Part shown: positions 28,997 to 37,316 of the stretch, in pieces
Numbering within the stretch: position 1 is the stretch's first letter
Layout of the letters: every line of letters begins with the position of its first letter
Origin: Streptomyces sp. CB02980
GTDB lineage: Bacteria; Actinomycetota; Actinomycetes; Streptomycetales; Streptomycetaceae
DNA length: 64,000 nt
Assembly (NCBI RefSeq): GCF_014451325.2
Contig: NZ_JACSCH020000001.1
Span: 660,845-724,844 of the forward strand
Direction: 5' to 3'
Position numbers and translations under genes: made by a program
The notes under the pieces: generated by a model
Told to the model about the DNA's origin: nothing
Databases searched by the model: none
Seen by the model: the letters and a program-made list of their open reading frames with translations, nothing else

Positions 28997-30421
28997 ATGG
29001 ACATCGCAATCGTCGGAGCGGGTGCCGCCGCCGTCGGCCTGCTGGACTCACTGGCGGCCACCGCCGAGAGCCCTGGGGCCATCACGGTGTTCGAGCCGTC
29101 CCCGCATCTTTGGCGAGGCCGCCCCTACGGCCCGGACCTGGACACGGTGTTGGTCAACGCACCACCGGCCATCATGTCGATCCGCCATCGGGACTTCGGG
29201 CACTACGCGGCCTGGCTGGGCACGCGTGGCACCGCCCACCTCGACGAACGGCTGGGCCGGCCGCTGGTTCCGCGCGCGCTCTACGGCGCATACCTGACGC
29301 ACACCGCGGAGACGGCGTTGGCCACCCTGCGCGAAGACGGCTGGCGGGTTCGCATCGTGACCGCCCGCGTCACCGGGGTGGCCCGGTCCGGGGCCGACTG
29401 GTCGCTGCGCACCGAGGACGGACGTGGGCACGAGGCCGGCCACGTGGCTCTGTGCGTGGGCGGGGGGACACCGCAGGACCACTACGGTCTCGGCGGCGCC
29501 TCCGGTTTCGTGGATGATCCGTACCCGCTGGCACGCACACTCGACAGGGTGCCGCCCGGCAGCGACATCGCGGTCATCGGGAGCGGCCTGACGGCGGTCG
29601 ACGTCGTCGTGTCGCTCGCCGCGCGCGGGCACACCGGGCCGATCACGCTGCTGTCCCGCAGCGGTGTGCTGCCCCACGTCTGGCAGCGCCCGGTCGACCA
29701 CCGGCCGCGGCACGTGACCGCCGAGCGGGTGGCGGCGCTGCACCGGCAGCACGGTGTCGTCACCCTCGATGACCTCATCGGGCTGATGCGCGCCGAGCTG
29801 GCGGAGACGGGAGAGGACTTCGAAGCGTTCGTGGCCGAACTGCTGGCGGCCGAGACTGAAGAGCCGGTCCACCGCTTGCGGGCGCAATTGGCCGCTGTCG
29901 ACGACTCCGGGATCGGCCGCCGGGTCCTCCAGGAGACGGCGCACAGCGTCGGCCCGTACGCGTGGCGGCTGCTGCCCGAGCCCGACCGCATGCGGCTGCG
30001 GCATCACTTCCGTACGGCGACGAGCGTGGCCTCACCGATGGTCCCGGTGAACGCCGCCACCATGATGCGGCTGTTGGACTCCGGGCAACTCTCTGTCGCC
30101 GCGGGCGTCCGCAAGATCGAGGCTGCGGACGGGGTGTTCCGGGTGCACGGCGACGACGGCGAACGCACTTTCGACGTCGTCGTCAACGCCGTGAATCCGC
30201 TGCCGCGAGCGATCCCTCGGACGGCCGGCTCGCTGGTCACGGCCCTGCTGGCCGACGGCTCGGCCGAGTTGCACCCGGCCGGGGGGCTGGTTCCCGCCGA
30301 CCCGCGTCTGCACGTGGTGGGAGACCTCGCCGGGGGCGGTCCGTTCATCACGTCGAGCATTGCGGGCATAGCGGCCCAAGCCGCAGGGGCCGCGCAGACG
30401 ATCGTCGCGGCCAGGTACTGA
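28997..30421 (+). CDS. FAD/NAD(P)-binding oxidoreductase
   Basis: A 474-residue flavoprotein. It opens with the dinucleotide-binding motif MDIAIVGAGAAAVGLLDSL and has a second Rossmann motif, IAVIGSGLTAVDVVVSLAARG near residue 190, for NAD(P)H. The NAD_binding_9/HI0933-like layout (PSPHLWRGRPYGPD in the first third, LHVVGDLAGGGPFITSSIAGIAAQA near the end) is that of FAD-NAD(P) proteins often called hydroxyacylglutathione-hydrolase-like or just FAD/NAD(P)-binding. The reaction is unknown, likely reduction or oxygenation of a small molecule. RBS GAAGGGA precedes the ATG. A LuxR regulator lies divergent. Confidence 0.8.
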   Translation: MDIAIVGAGAAAVGLLDSLAATAESPGAITVFEPSPHLWRGRPYGPDLDTVLVNAPPAIMSIRHRDFGHYAAWLGTRGTAHLDERLGRPLVPRALYGAYLTHTAETALATLREDGWRVRIVTARVTGVARSGADWSLRTEDGRGHEAGHVALCVGGGTPQDHYGLGGASGFVDDPYPLARTLDRVPPGSDIAVIGSGLTAVDVVVSLAARGHTGPITLLSRSGVLPHVWQRPVDHRPRHVTAERVAALHRQHGVVTLDDLIGLMRAELAETGEDFEAFVAELLAAETEEPVHRLRAQLAAVDDSGIGRRVLQETAHSVGPYAWRLLPEPDRMRLRHHFRTATSVASPMVPVNAATMMRLLDSGQLSVAAGVRKIEAADGVFRVHGDDGERTFDVVVNAVNPLPRAIPRTAGSLVTALLADGSAELHPAGGLVPADPRLHVVGDLAGGGPFITSSIAGIAAQAAGAAQTIVAARY

Positions 30422-30453
30422 ATCCCCGGCGGATCACCGGTCGAGGCGTGGCT

Positions 30454-30499
30454 CTTCCCTCGCCGGCCGGGCCATGGACGGCCCGGCCGGCGAGGGAAG
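30454..30499. terminator. Bidirectional terminator hairpin
   Basis: Perfect 20-bp arms (CTTCCCTCGCCGGCCGGGCC and complement) around ATGGAC. It lies between the convergent stops of the FAD enzyme and the molybdenum hydroxylase. Confidence 0.85.
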
Positions 30500-30551
30500 C
30501 CTTTCAGCAGGAATCAAGCGATCGCGTTCGGTCGGGACACTGCTTCTCAGG

Positions 30552-31031
30552 TCAGGTCATCCTGCGCGCGCCGTCGAGCACGGCCTGCCGGATGCGGTGG
30601 TAGGTCCCGCACCGGCAGATGTTGCGGATCGTGTCCAGGTCCGCCTCGGTGATCTCGCGCCCGGCCTCGCGGGCCCGGCGCACCTCCGCGACCGCGGTCA
30701 TGATCTGGCCAGGCTGGCAGTAGCCGCACTGGGCGACGTCGAGGTCGAGCCAGGCCTCCTGCATGGGGTGGAGGTCGCTTCCGACGGTGTCGGGGAGCCC
30801 CTCGATGGTGGTGACCTCGTCGTTCGGGGCGAGGTCCTCGACGGGCACGGCGCAGGGCGTGAACGCCTTGCCGTTCAGGTGGCTCGTACAGGCCCGGCAG
30901 ACGCCGACCCCGCAGCCGTACTTGGGTCCGGTGACGCCCAGGACGTCCCGGAGGACCCAGAGGAGCCGGACGTCGCCCTCGACGTCGGCGGTGACGGCCT
31001 TGCCGTTCAGGATGAAGGTGTGCTGCGGCAC
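30552..31031 (-). CDS. Molybdenum hydroxylase, (2Fe-2S) small subunit (isoquinoline 1-oxidoreductase alpha-type)
   Basis: A 159-residue subunit with two (2Fe-2S) clusters. The plant-type cluster uses the Cys residues of GCGVGVCRACTSHLNGKAFTPC; the second uses CGYCQPGQ and CRCGTYHRIRQAV. It passes electrons from the molybdopterin subunit encoded just upstream. Length and motifs match IorA-type subunits, which lack a FAD subunit and hand electrons to another acceptor. GTG start at 31031, 17 bp after the large subunit gene. Confidence 0.85.
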   Translation of the reverse strand: MPQHTFILNGKAVTADVEGDVRLLWVLRDVLGVTGPKYGCGVGVCRACTSHLNGKAFTPCAVPVEDLAPNDEVTTIEGLPDTVGSDLHPMQEAWLDLDVAQCGYCQPGQIMTAVAEVRRAREAGREITEADLDTIRNICRCGTYHRIRQAVLDGARRMT

Positions 31032-31048
31032 GGATGCTGCTCCAGGTC

Positions 31049-33448
31049 TCAGAGGGCGCGGTCGCGGCCGTCGGTCGGCGAGGCGGGGACGGGCGGGACG
31101 GTCGGCAGGGGGGTGAACGCGAGCGGATCGGCGTGGTTGACGGGGAAGACCGTCGGCATGGCTCCGGTGGCCCGGCCGTAGGCGCAGGCGACGGCTGCCA
31201 TGGCGCCGGCGACCGCGAGTTCGCCCGCGCCGCCGGGCTTGTCGCCGGTCGAGGGCATCACGATGATCTCGAGCTCGGGCGGGGTGTTCCACTGCCGGGT
31301 GTAGAAGTACTGGTCCCAGCTGCCTTCGAGGAAGTGGCCGTCGCGCAGGTGGAGGCCGGACGTCAGGGTGATGGCGATGCCGTCCGAGATGCCGCCCATC
31401 ATCTGGGCCTCCAGGCCGCGCGGGTTGACGGCCAGACCGACGTCGACGGCGCAGACCACCTTGGTCACCCGAGGTCCGGTGACCGCGCCGGGGATCTTCC
31501 GCCCGGTGGTCCCGGGGCGGCAGTCGATCTCGACGAGCATGGCGACGACGGAGTGGTACTCGGTGTGGACGGCGATGCCCTGGGCGGTGCCGGCGGGCAT
31601 GGCGCGGCCCCACTCCCCCACCTCGGCGACCTTGTCGAGGACGGCGCGGGCGCGCGGGTCCTTCAGGAGCCGGCGGCGCATCGCGTACCCGTCCTGCCCC
31701 ATGCGCCGGGCCAGTTCGTCCATGACGAGTTCCTGTGCGCAGCGGACGTTGGGCGAGTAGATGTTGCGCATCGACCCGGTGTTGAAGCCCTTGTCGGTCT
31801 CGGAGAGCAGCTGGGTGGTGACACCGAGGTGGTAGGGGCTGATCTGGGTGAGCTGGAACATCGTCTGGGAGAACGCGAGGTCGCCGACGGGCAGCCGGGC
31901 CGCCTCGGCCGTGAGGACCTCGCCGATGCCGTGCCCGAAGTCGGTGGCCACGGAGGTGTGCCGCTGCTCGTACGTGAGGACCTCGCCGAGCGTGTACGTG
32001 GCGCGGACGCGCGAGGTGGACATCGGGTGCGTGCGGCCCTGGCGGAAGTCGTCGGTCCGGTGCCACATCAGCTTGACGGGCTTGCCCATGGCGCGGGAGA
32101 TCTCGACGGCCTCGTCGGCGGCGTCGTGGAAGAGCTTGCGGCCGAAGGAGCCGCCGCCCTCGGTGACATGGACGCGGACGGCGGAGACCGGCAGACCGAG
32201 CTTCAGGGCGATCTGCTCCTGGGCGACGATCGGGGCCTTGAGCGAGCCCCAGATCTCGGCGGAGTCCTCCCGGACGTCGGCGATCGCGCAGTTGGTCTCC
32301 AGGGCGGCGTTGCTGGCGAAGTGGAAGGTGAAGCGGGCGTCGACGGCCTTGGTGAGCAGCGGCAGCGCCGGTACGACCAGGGGCAGTTCGGCCCGGCGGA
32401 GCTTCGCCAGGACGGTCGCGTCGGAGGCGCCCTCTGCGGTGCCGGGTCCCCAGTCGACCCGGAGGGCGCGCACGGCGTCGACGCACTGGCCGAAGGTGCG
32501 GCCGCGGACGGCGACGCCGGTGGAGACGGCGACGACGTCGGTGACGCCGGGCATGGCCCGGACCTCGGCGAGGTTGGCGACGGAGCGGACCGTGCCGTTG
32601 ATGGTGGGCGGGCGGCAGACCATGGTGGGCAGGGCGTCCGGGACCTGGAGGTCCATCGCGAACTTCTTGCGGCCGGTGATCGCTTCGAGGGCGTCGACGC
32701 GGCGCTGCCCGGTGCCGATGAGCCGGAAGCGGTCGGAGTCCTTGAGGGTGACCTCGACGGCGGTGTCGGACACGGCGGCCGCCTTCACCGCGAGCTCGCC
32801 GTAGCCGAGCAGCGCGCCGGCCGGGGAGAGGACGGCGCCGGCCTTGGTGGTGAGGGTGCCGACGGCCTCGCCGAGGACGAGGGAGGCGGCGCGCAGGAGC
32901 CGGCCGCGGGCGACGGCGGCGGCGACGCGCAGGGGGTGGTAGGTGGAGTACGTGGTGTTGGAGCCGCCGGTCAGCTGGTTGAAGAGCAGCTCGGGCCGCG
33001 CGTCGGCGAGCGTGACCTTGACCTTGTCCAGGGGCAGGTCGAGTTCCTCGGCGACGATCATGGCGCTGGAGGTGGTGATGCCCTGGCCGACCTCGGCGCG
33101 GGGCAGCGCGAAGTGGGCGGTGCCGTCCTCGTCGAGACGGATGGTGATGAGGTGGCTGGTGGGCAGGGCCGCGAGGGTGAGCAGCTCGTTGAGGTCGAGG
33201 AGTTCGGCGGGTCCGGGAAGCGAGGGGATGAGCGCCGGGGCCGCGGCGGCGGCCTGCCGGGGCGCGAGCGCCTCGGCGCCGAGCTGTGCGGCGACGGTGA
33301 GGGTGGGGGCGGCGAGGACGTACCCGAGGAAGCGGCGCCGGCTGGTACCGCGTGTCGCGTCGTCACCGTCCGCACCCTCGGGACGCGCGGTTCCGTCCCC
33401 GCTGCCGCTCGTGGGGTGGTCGTCCCGCACGGGGTGCCGCCTCGCCAT
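31049..33448 (-). CDS. Molybdenum hydroxylase, molybdopterin large subunit (isoquinoline 1-oxidoreductase beta-type)
   Basis: A 799-residue Mo-cofactor-binding subunit of the xanthine dehydrogenase superfamily, IorB type. It has a Tat signal (SRRRFLGYVLAAPTLTVAAQ) so the enzyme works outside the membrane. Cofactor motifs include PRAEVGQGITT, GGGSFGRKLF and the catalytic glutamate region GDKPGGAGELAVAG. It hydroxylates N-heterocycles or oxidises aldehydes. The order large-then-small subunit on this strand is unusual, and no XdhC-type maturation gene is seen nearby. A small palindrome GATGATCATC lies 57-66 bp upstream. Family sure, substrate unknown. Confidence 0.85.
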   Translation of the reverse strand: MARRHPVRDDHPTSGSGDGTARPEGADGDDATRGTSRRRFLGYVLAAPTLTVAAQLGAEALAPRQAAAAAPALIPSLPGPAELLDLNELLTLAALPTSHLITIRLDEDGTAHFALPRAEVGQGITTSSAMIVAEELDLPLDKVKVTLADARPELLFNQLTGGSNTTYSTYHPLRVAAAVARGRLLRAASLVLGEAVGTLTTKAGAVLSPAGALLGYGELAVKAAAVSDTAVEVTLKDSDRFRLIGTGQRRVDALEAITGRKKFAMDLQVPDALPTMVCRPPTINGTVRSVANLAEVRAMPGVTDVVAVSTGVAVRGRTFGQCVDAVRALRVDWGPGTAEGASDATVLAKLRRAELPLVVPALPLLTKAVDARFTFHFASNAALETNCAIADVREDSAEIWGSLKAPIVAQEQIALKLGLPVSAVRVHVTEGGGSFGRKLFHDAADEAVEISRAMGKPVKLMWHRTDDFRQGRTHPMSTSRVRATYTLGEVLTYEQRHTSVATDFGHGIGEVLTAEAARLPVGDLAFSQTMFQLTQISPYHLGVTTQLLSETDKGFNTGSMRNIYSPNVRCAQELVMDELARRMGQDGYAMRRRLLKDPRARAVLDKVAEVGEWGRAMPAGTAQGIAVHTEYHSVVAMLVEIDCRPGTTGRKIPGAVTGPRVTKVVCAVDVGLAVNPRGLEAQMMGGISDGIAITLTSGLHLRDGHFLEGSWDQYFYTRQWNTPPELEIIVMPSTGDKPGGAGELAVAGAMAAVACAYGRATGAMPTVFPVNHADPLAFTPLPTVPPVPASPTDGRDRAL

Positions 33449-33502
33449 TCGGTGTGCCCTTCGTCATGGCCCCGAAGCTGACGCCCGGATGCCTCCTCGG
33501 AT

Positions 33503-33772
33503 GTGATGATCATCGCTCATGTGGGTGCCCGTGGGGAGTCGTTCGACCCGGCGAGTGTCAGGTCACCGTCAAGCCGGGGAGAGGGCGCGTACGCCTTGAG
33601 CGGGCGTACGGCCACGAGGTCACGCTCGACGTGTACCGCTTGGTCACCGGACCACGTCGCCGAGCTCCTGGCGGCGGCCGGCCTCGTCGAGTCGGCCCGT
33701 CTGGTCCGTGAGCCGCACCCCCAGGAGAAGACGCCGCAGGGCTTCCTCCTGGCGCGCAAACCGCGCGGCTGA
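33503..33772 (+). pseudogene. Class I methyltransferase C-terminal remnant
   Basis: The segment HVAELLAAAGLVESARLVREPHPQEKTPQGFLLARKP matches the end of SAM-dependent methyltransferases that finish with a REP-Y/H-x-x-E-TPQGFLLARKP motif. Just upstream, HEVTLDVYRL of the same domain sits in another frame; a one- or two-base change near 33649 would join them. The N-terminal SAM-binding half is absent. I read this as a decayed gene fragment. Confidence 0.5.
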
Positions 33773-34102
33773 TCCGGCCCGGCGCGGCAGCGGAGCCGTA
33801 CGGGCGAGCCTGCGAACCGGTGCCGTACGGGCGCCTCGGGGCGGGCGGACGGCCCCCCGCGTCGCCCGGGAGCGGAGTCGCGCGCCCGAGCGGCGCAGGG
33901 CGGACGAGCGGAGCTGGGCGGACGAGATCCTGGCGCGCTGGCCGCCGCCCGCGATCAGGGCGTTGACGGATGCCATCGGGTCACCGCCCACCGACCGGGC
34001 GAGCAACGCACCGACGACCACCGGACCGAGGGCGACGGCGAGTGCCGTGCCGGTGGCGGTGACGTGCTGGAGGGGGCGGGTGCGCAGGACGTCGAAGGTC
34101 AT
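33644..34102 (-). CDS. Hypothetical small membrane protein (weak)
   Basis: The first ~50 codons have normal codon use and one hydrophobic helix (GTALAVALGPVVVGALLARSVG). The rest is an Arg/Ser/Ala-rich tail running antisense to the methyltransferase remnant. No RBS is obvious and no family is recognised. A short membrane protein is possible, but this may be a chance frame. Confidence 0.3.
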   Translation of the reverse strand: MTFDVLRTRPLQHVTATGTALAVALGPVVVGALLARSVGGDPMASVNALIAGGGQRARISSAQLRSSALRRSGARLRSRATRGAVRPPRGARTAPVRRLARTAPLPRRAGSAARFARQEEALRRLLLGVRLTDQTGRLDEAGRRQELGDVVR

Positions 34103-34289
34103 GGTCACAGTCCAGCAGCGCGCGGGCGGCGCCGTATCGGTCCAGGTACTCAGACGGGCGCGGGTGGCTACTCAGACGTGATCGCGCAAGAGCCCCCGAG
34201 GGGTCCCGCGCGAACGTTTCTTCCGCGATCCTCGGGTTCGGCGAACGCGACGAGGCGTTCCCGGGCGGGCCATGGGAGGCGGACCGACC

Positions 34290-35114
34290 GTGACGACGGA
34301 GACGACAGAAGCGACGGGGACGGCGGAGGCGGCTGAGGCGGTGGAGATAGCCGGGAGCCGGGCGCCGATAGGTACCGCGTCCGTGCCCGCCGCCGTGCTC
34401 GTGGTGCAGCACGAGGAGGAGGCGGGCGCGGGGCTCGTCGGTGAGCGCCTCGTACGGGCAGGCCTCCGGCTCGACGTGGTGCGCGCCTGGGAGGGCGAGG
34501 CGCTGCCGGCCGACCTGGGCGGCCATGCGGGGCTGTTGGTCCTCGGTGGAGCGGTGAACTGCGCGGACGACGAGGCCGCTCCCTGGCTGCCAGGTGTCCG
34601 GGGGCTCGTCCGGGAAGCCGTGACCGAGGAGATACCGCTGTTCGGGATCTGCCTGGGCGGCCAGATCGTCGCCCATGCCCTGGGCGGTTCGGTCACGACA
34701 CGTCCCCAGGGACCGGAGTTGGGCGCCGTACCGCTCCGGAGGCTGCCGGCCGCGACGGAGGATCCGGTGCTCGGAGGAGTGCCGGACGGCGCCCTCGCGG
34801 CGCAGTGGCACTGGGACGACGTGGACCGGCTGCCACCCGGCGCGGTCCCGTTGCTGACGGGCGACGACTGCCCGTACCAGGCGTTCCGGGTCGGGAGCGC
34901 CGGCTGGGCGGTGCAGTTCCATCCGGAGGCGGGTGGGAACACGGTGGCGGAGTGGGCGGCCGAGGACGGCGAGCGGATACGGGAGTCGGGCACCGACCCG
35001 GAGGCCCTGCCGGCCGCGGTACGGGACGCGGAGCCCGAACTCCGCACGGTCTGGGGCGCGGTGGCGGAGGCCTGGGGAGCGGTGGTCCGGGCCCACGCGG
35101 ACGCGAGGCGTTAG
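34290..35114 (+). CDS. Type 1 glutamine amidotransferase-like protein
   Basis: A 274-residue class I amidotransferase-like protein. The nucleophile elbow is GICLGGQIVAHALGG (Cys near residue 118) and the His/Glu of the triad sit in AVQFHPEAGG. The fold matches GuaA-type stand-alone domains. It should release ammonia from glutamine or hydrolyse a gamma-glutamyl bond. The N-terminal 30 residues are low-complexity Thr/Ala/Glu. GTG at 34290 has GGGAGG at the right distance; an ATG at 34272 is the alternative. Biosynthetic partner unknown. Confidence 0.78.
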   Translation: MTTETTEATGTAEAAEAVEIAGSRAPIGTASVPAAVLVVQHEEEAGAGLVGERLVRAGLRLDVVRAWEGEALPADLGGHAGLLVLGGAVNCADDEAAPWLPGVRGLVREAVTEEIPLFGICLGGQIVAHALGGSVTTRPQGPELGAVPLRRLPAATEDPVLGGVPDGALAAQWHWDDVDRLPPGAVPLLTGDDCPYQAFRVGSAGWAVQFHPEAGGNTVAEWAAEDGERIRESGTDPEALPAAVRDAEPELRTVWGAVAEAWGAVVRAHADARR

Positions 35115-35231
35115 CGTCCGGAGGAACCGCCGGCCGGGCTGCGGCACGTCGAACCGGGTGTTGGCCGATCCCGAGGGGAACGAGGCGTGCGCCGGCGCGA
35201 CCGGCGCGCCTCCGCGTGCGGAAACGCTCGA

Positions 35232-35657
35232 CTAGGGCCAGTCGACGAGCCCCAGGAAGAGGAGATAGAGCAGCACGACGGAGAGCGGGGCCAGGGCGGC
35301 CGTCGTCAGGCGGCGGGCCGTGTGGCGGCGGCGGCGCGGCAGGGCCCAGCTCGTGACGAGCAGCCCGAGCGGCAGCACCAGGCCGACGAGGAAGGTCCAG
35401 AAGGCCGGCACGAAGTCCGCGCTGAACTCGGCGCTTCTCGGCCCGGAGCAGGGGTCGCAGGCCATCGGGGAGAGAGCCACACCGATGAACGCGACGAACG
35501 CGAGCGGCAGGGTGAGGACGGTGGCGACGAGTGGGGCGATCCAGGCATGCGGGGTGTGCTCGTCGCCGTCGGGGGCGGGGCCGGTGGGCTCCGGGCCGAT
35601 GTGCTCACGGCCGGTGGTCTCCGGGCCGGTGGCGACGGGAAGGGTGCGGTGGGGCAT
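35232..35657 (-). CDS. Hypothetical membrane protein, about three helices
   Basis: A 141-residue protein with about three hydrophobic segments (IAPLVATVLTLPLAFVAFIG; FWTFLVGLVLPLGLLVTSWAL; LAPLSVVLLYLLFLGLV). An acidic/Pro-rich N-terminus and an outward loop with two Cys (ACDPCSG) that could form a disulfide stand out. Family not recognised. The longer frame to 35693 adds 12 residues. Confidence 0.55.
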   Translation of the reverse strand: MPHRTLPVATGPETTGREHIGPEPTGPAPDGDEHTPHAWIAPLVATVLTLPLAFVAFIGVALSPMACDPCSGPRSAEFSADFVPAFWTFLVGLVLPLGLLVTSWALPRRRRHTARRLTTAALAPLSVVLLYLLFLGLVDWP

Positions 35658-35825
35658 GACCCCATCCCATCCCCCGGTCCCGTCCGCGCACATGAGTCCC
35701 GGTACTCACCTCTCCGGTGAGTGCCTGCCCGGCGCGTCCCCTTGGCCGGGCGGGGGTGGTGGGGTTGCTTGATCGCGGCGCCGTACCGTACGAGCACGCA
35801 CCCCAGAACGAAGGAGACCGCCGCC

Positions 35826-36263
35826 ATGGCCGACTACCGGATCGAGACCGTCCGCACCGGGTACCGGAACTGGACCGCCCGGAACGACCGGGGCGCGGAG
35901 GTCCGGATGGCCGCCGCCGACGACGCCGACGCGCAGCCCTCGTTCACCCCGGTCGAGTTGCTGCTCGCGGCGATGGGCGGCTGCGGCGGGCTCGTCGTGG
36001 ACCGGACCGCGCGGGCCGTGGACCACGACGACCTGAAGATCGTGGTGGAGTCGGTCTCCGGGCCCGAGGACGACGGCCGGGTGGGCCGTATCCGGGTCAG
36101 CTACGAGTTCGAGCTGCCGGACAACAACCCGAAGGCGGCGGAGGTGTTCGCCCGCGGGGTGCGTCTGACGCACGAGAAGTTCTGCACGGTGAGCCGTACC
36201 GTGGAGCACGGCGCGCGCGTGGAGGCGATCCTGCCGGACGGCACGGTCGGCTTCGAGGGCTGA
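35826..36263 (+). CDS. OsmC-family peroxidase
   Basis: A 145-residue OsmC-like protein with the two redox cysteines in MGGCGGLVVD and EKFCTVSRTVEHG. OsmC proteins reduce organic hydroperoxides with these two thiols. Length and spacing are standard. RBS GAAGGAGA precedes the ATG at 35826. The gene is monocistronic and cytoplasmic. Substrate-specific subtype (Ohr versus OsmC/YhfA) is not certain; the short N-terminus fits YhfA/OsmC. Confidence 0.85.
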   Translation: MADYRIETVRTGYRNWTARNDRGAEVRMAAADDADAQPSFTPVELLLAAMGGCGGLVVDRTARAVDHDDLKIVVESVSGPEDDGRVGRIRVSYEFELPDNNPKAAEVFARGVRLTHEKFCTVSRTVEHGARVEAILPDGTVGFEG

Positions 36264-36317
36264 TCCCCACCGCATCCCCCGCCGCACGCCCCGGTATCCC
36301 CCGCCGCACGCCCCGGT

Positions 36318-37019
36318 TCACTCCTCGATCGCGCCGCCGATCCGGCGCAGATGCTGCCGGAAGGTGTACGTGGGGTCCTCGGCCCTGGCCGCCAGATAGG
36401 CGTCGAACCCGGTCTGGGCGCGCAGCGTCTCCCCCGCCCTGATGCGGCGGGCCTGGTCCCGCTCCGTGCGGAACAGCGTGCGGGCCACCTCGAGGACGGC
36501 GTCCACCCGGTCGGCCGACACGAAGAGCACACCGTCGTCGTCGGCGAAGACGACATCGGCGGCGGTCACCGCATGCTCGCCGAACCGGGCCGTGGTCAGC
36601 GCGTCGGGGTCCCGGGGGTCGACACGTACGGGGCCGGGCGCATGCCGTCCGTACGAGAAGACGGGCAGCCCGATCTCGACGAGGTCGGGCGTGTCCCGGT
36701 GCAGGCCCCAGACGACGACCCCGGCGACACCCGCCGCTTCCGCCTCCAGGACGGCGAGGTCGCCGATGCAGGCCTCGTCGCGGCGGCCCGCGTTGTCGAT
36801 GACGAGGACGTCACCGGGCCCGGCCCGGGTGAACGCCTCCAGGAAGACGTCGACGCTGCCGTAGTGGCGTACGGGCAGCGCCCGCCCGGCGAGCCGCCGC
36901 CCCGCGACGACGGGCAGAATCCCGGCGGGCGCGGCGCGCAGCGGCTCGCCGAGGCGCACGCAGGCGTCGGCGACGAGAGGGGTGGAGAGCTCCGCGAAGT
37001 CGTCCAGATCCTTCGGCAT
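36318..37019 (-). CDS. RraA-like aldolase family protein
   Basis: A 233-residue member of the RraA/HMG aldolase family. The active-site block is GDVLVIDNAGRRDEACIGDLAVLEA, then the R-D pair in VVWGLHRDTPDL. Family members either cleave 4-hydroxy-4-methyl-2-oxoglutarate with a divalent metal or bind RNase E. Streptomyces members are usually the aldolase. The C-terminus is longer than in E. coli RraA and may add a helix (TLFRTERDQARRIRAGETL). Start 37019 is fixed by the first helix. Confidence 0.8.
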   Translation of the reverse strand: MPKDLDDFAELSTPLVADACVRLGEPLRAAPAGILPVVAGRRLAGRALPVRHYGSVDVFLEAFTRAGPGDVLVIDNAGRRDEACIGDLAVLEAEAAGVAGVVVWGLHRDTPDLVEIGLPVFSYGRHAPGPVRVDPRDPDALTTARFGEHAVTAADVVFADDDGVLFVSADRVDAVLEVARTLFRTERDQARRIRAGETLRAQTGFDAYLAARAEDPTYTFRQHLRRIGGAIEE

Positions 37020-37087
37020 CAGGCGTTCCGTTCGGTGACGAGTACGGTACGGCGGGCTGCGCGATGCTATCGGGTGACCGTGTGCGA

Positions 37088-37185
37088 CCGGCCGACGTCC
37101 CGCGAACGGCTCACGTCCTACGCCCGGCCGACGTCCCGCGAACGGCTCATGTTCCTGCGCCCGGCCGACGGCCTGCGAACGGCCG
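37088..37185. repeat. 36/37-bp tandem repeat, about 2.5 copies
   Basis: Units start at 37088, 37124 and 37161, each beginning CCGGCCGACG. The first two are near-identical through CCCGCGAACGGCTCA; the third is shortened. It fills the gap between the divergent RraA-like gene and the APC permease gene. No gene. Origin probably slippage; its place in a shared promoter region is notable. Confidence 0.7.
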
Positions 37186-37316
37186 ACGGCGTGGGCCCGA
37201 CCCGGCCTCACGCGCCCGGCCTCGCGCGCCCGGCCCCCGTCCGCCGCGCGCTCCTGGCGTGCAGGCCCGGCCCTCCCTCCCTACGATGAAGGCATACCTC
37301 TCCAGAGCGAGGCACC

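Noticed and set aside
31034..33481. An 815-codon open frame on the plus strand opposite the molybdenum hydroxylase genes.
   Set aside because: Its product is low-complexity Gly/Asp/Val-rich and mirrors the real gene with its Tat and cofactor motifs. It is a G+C-driven antisense frame.
37088..37185. CRISPR array.
   Set aside because: The repeats are directly tandem without unique spacers. The same holds for the arrays at 58071-58136 and 61221-61278.
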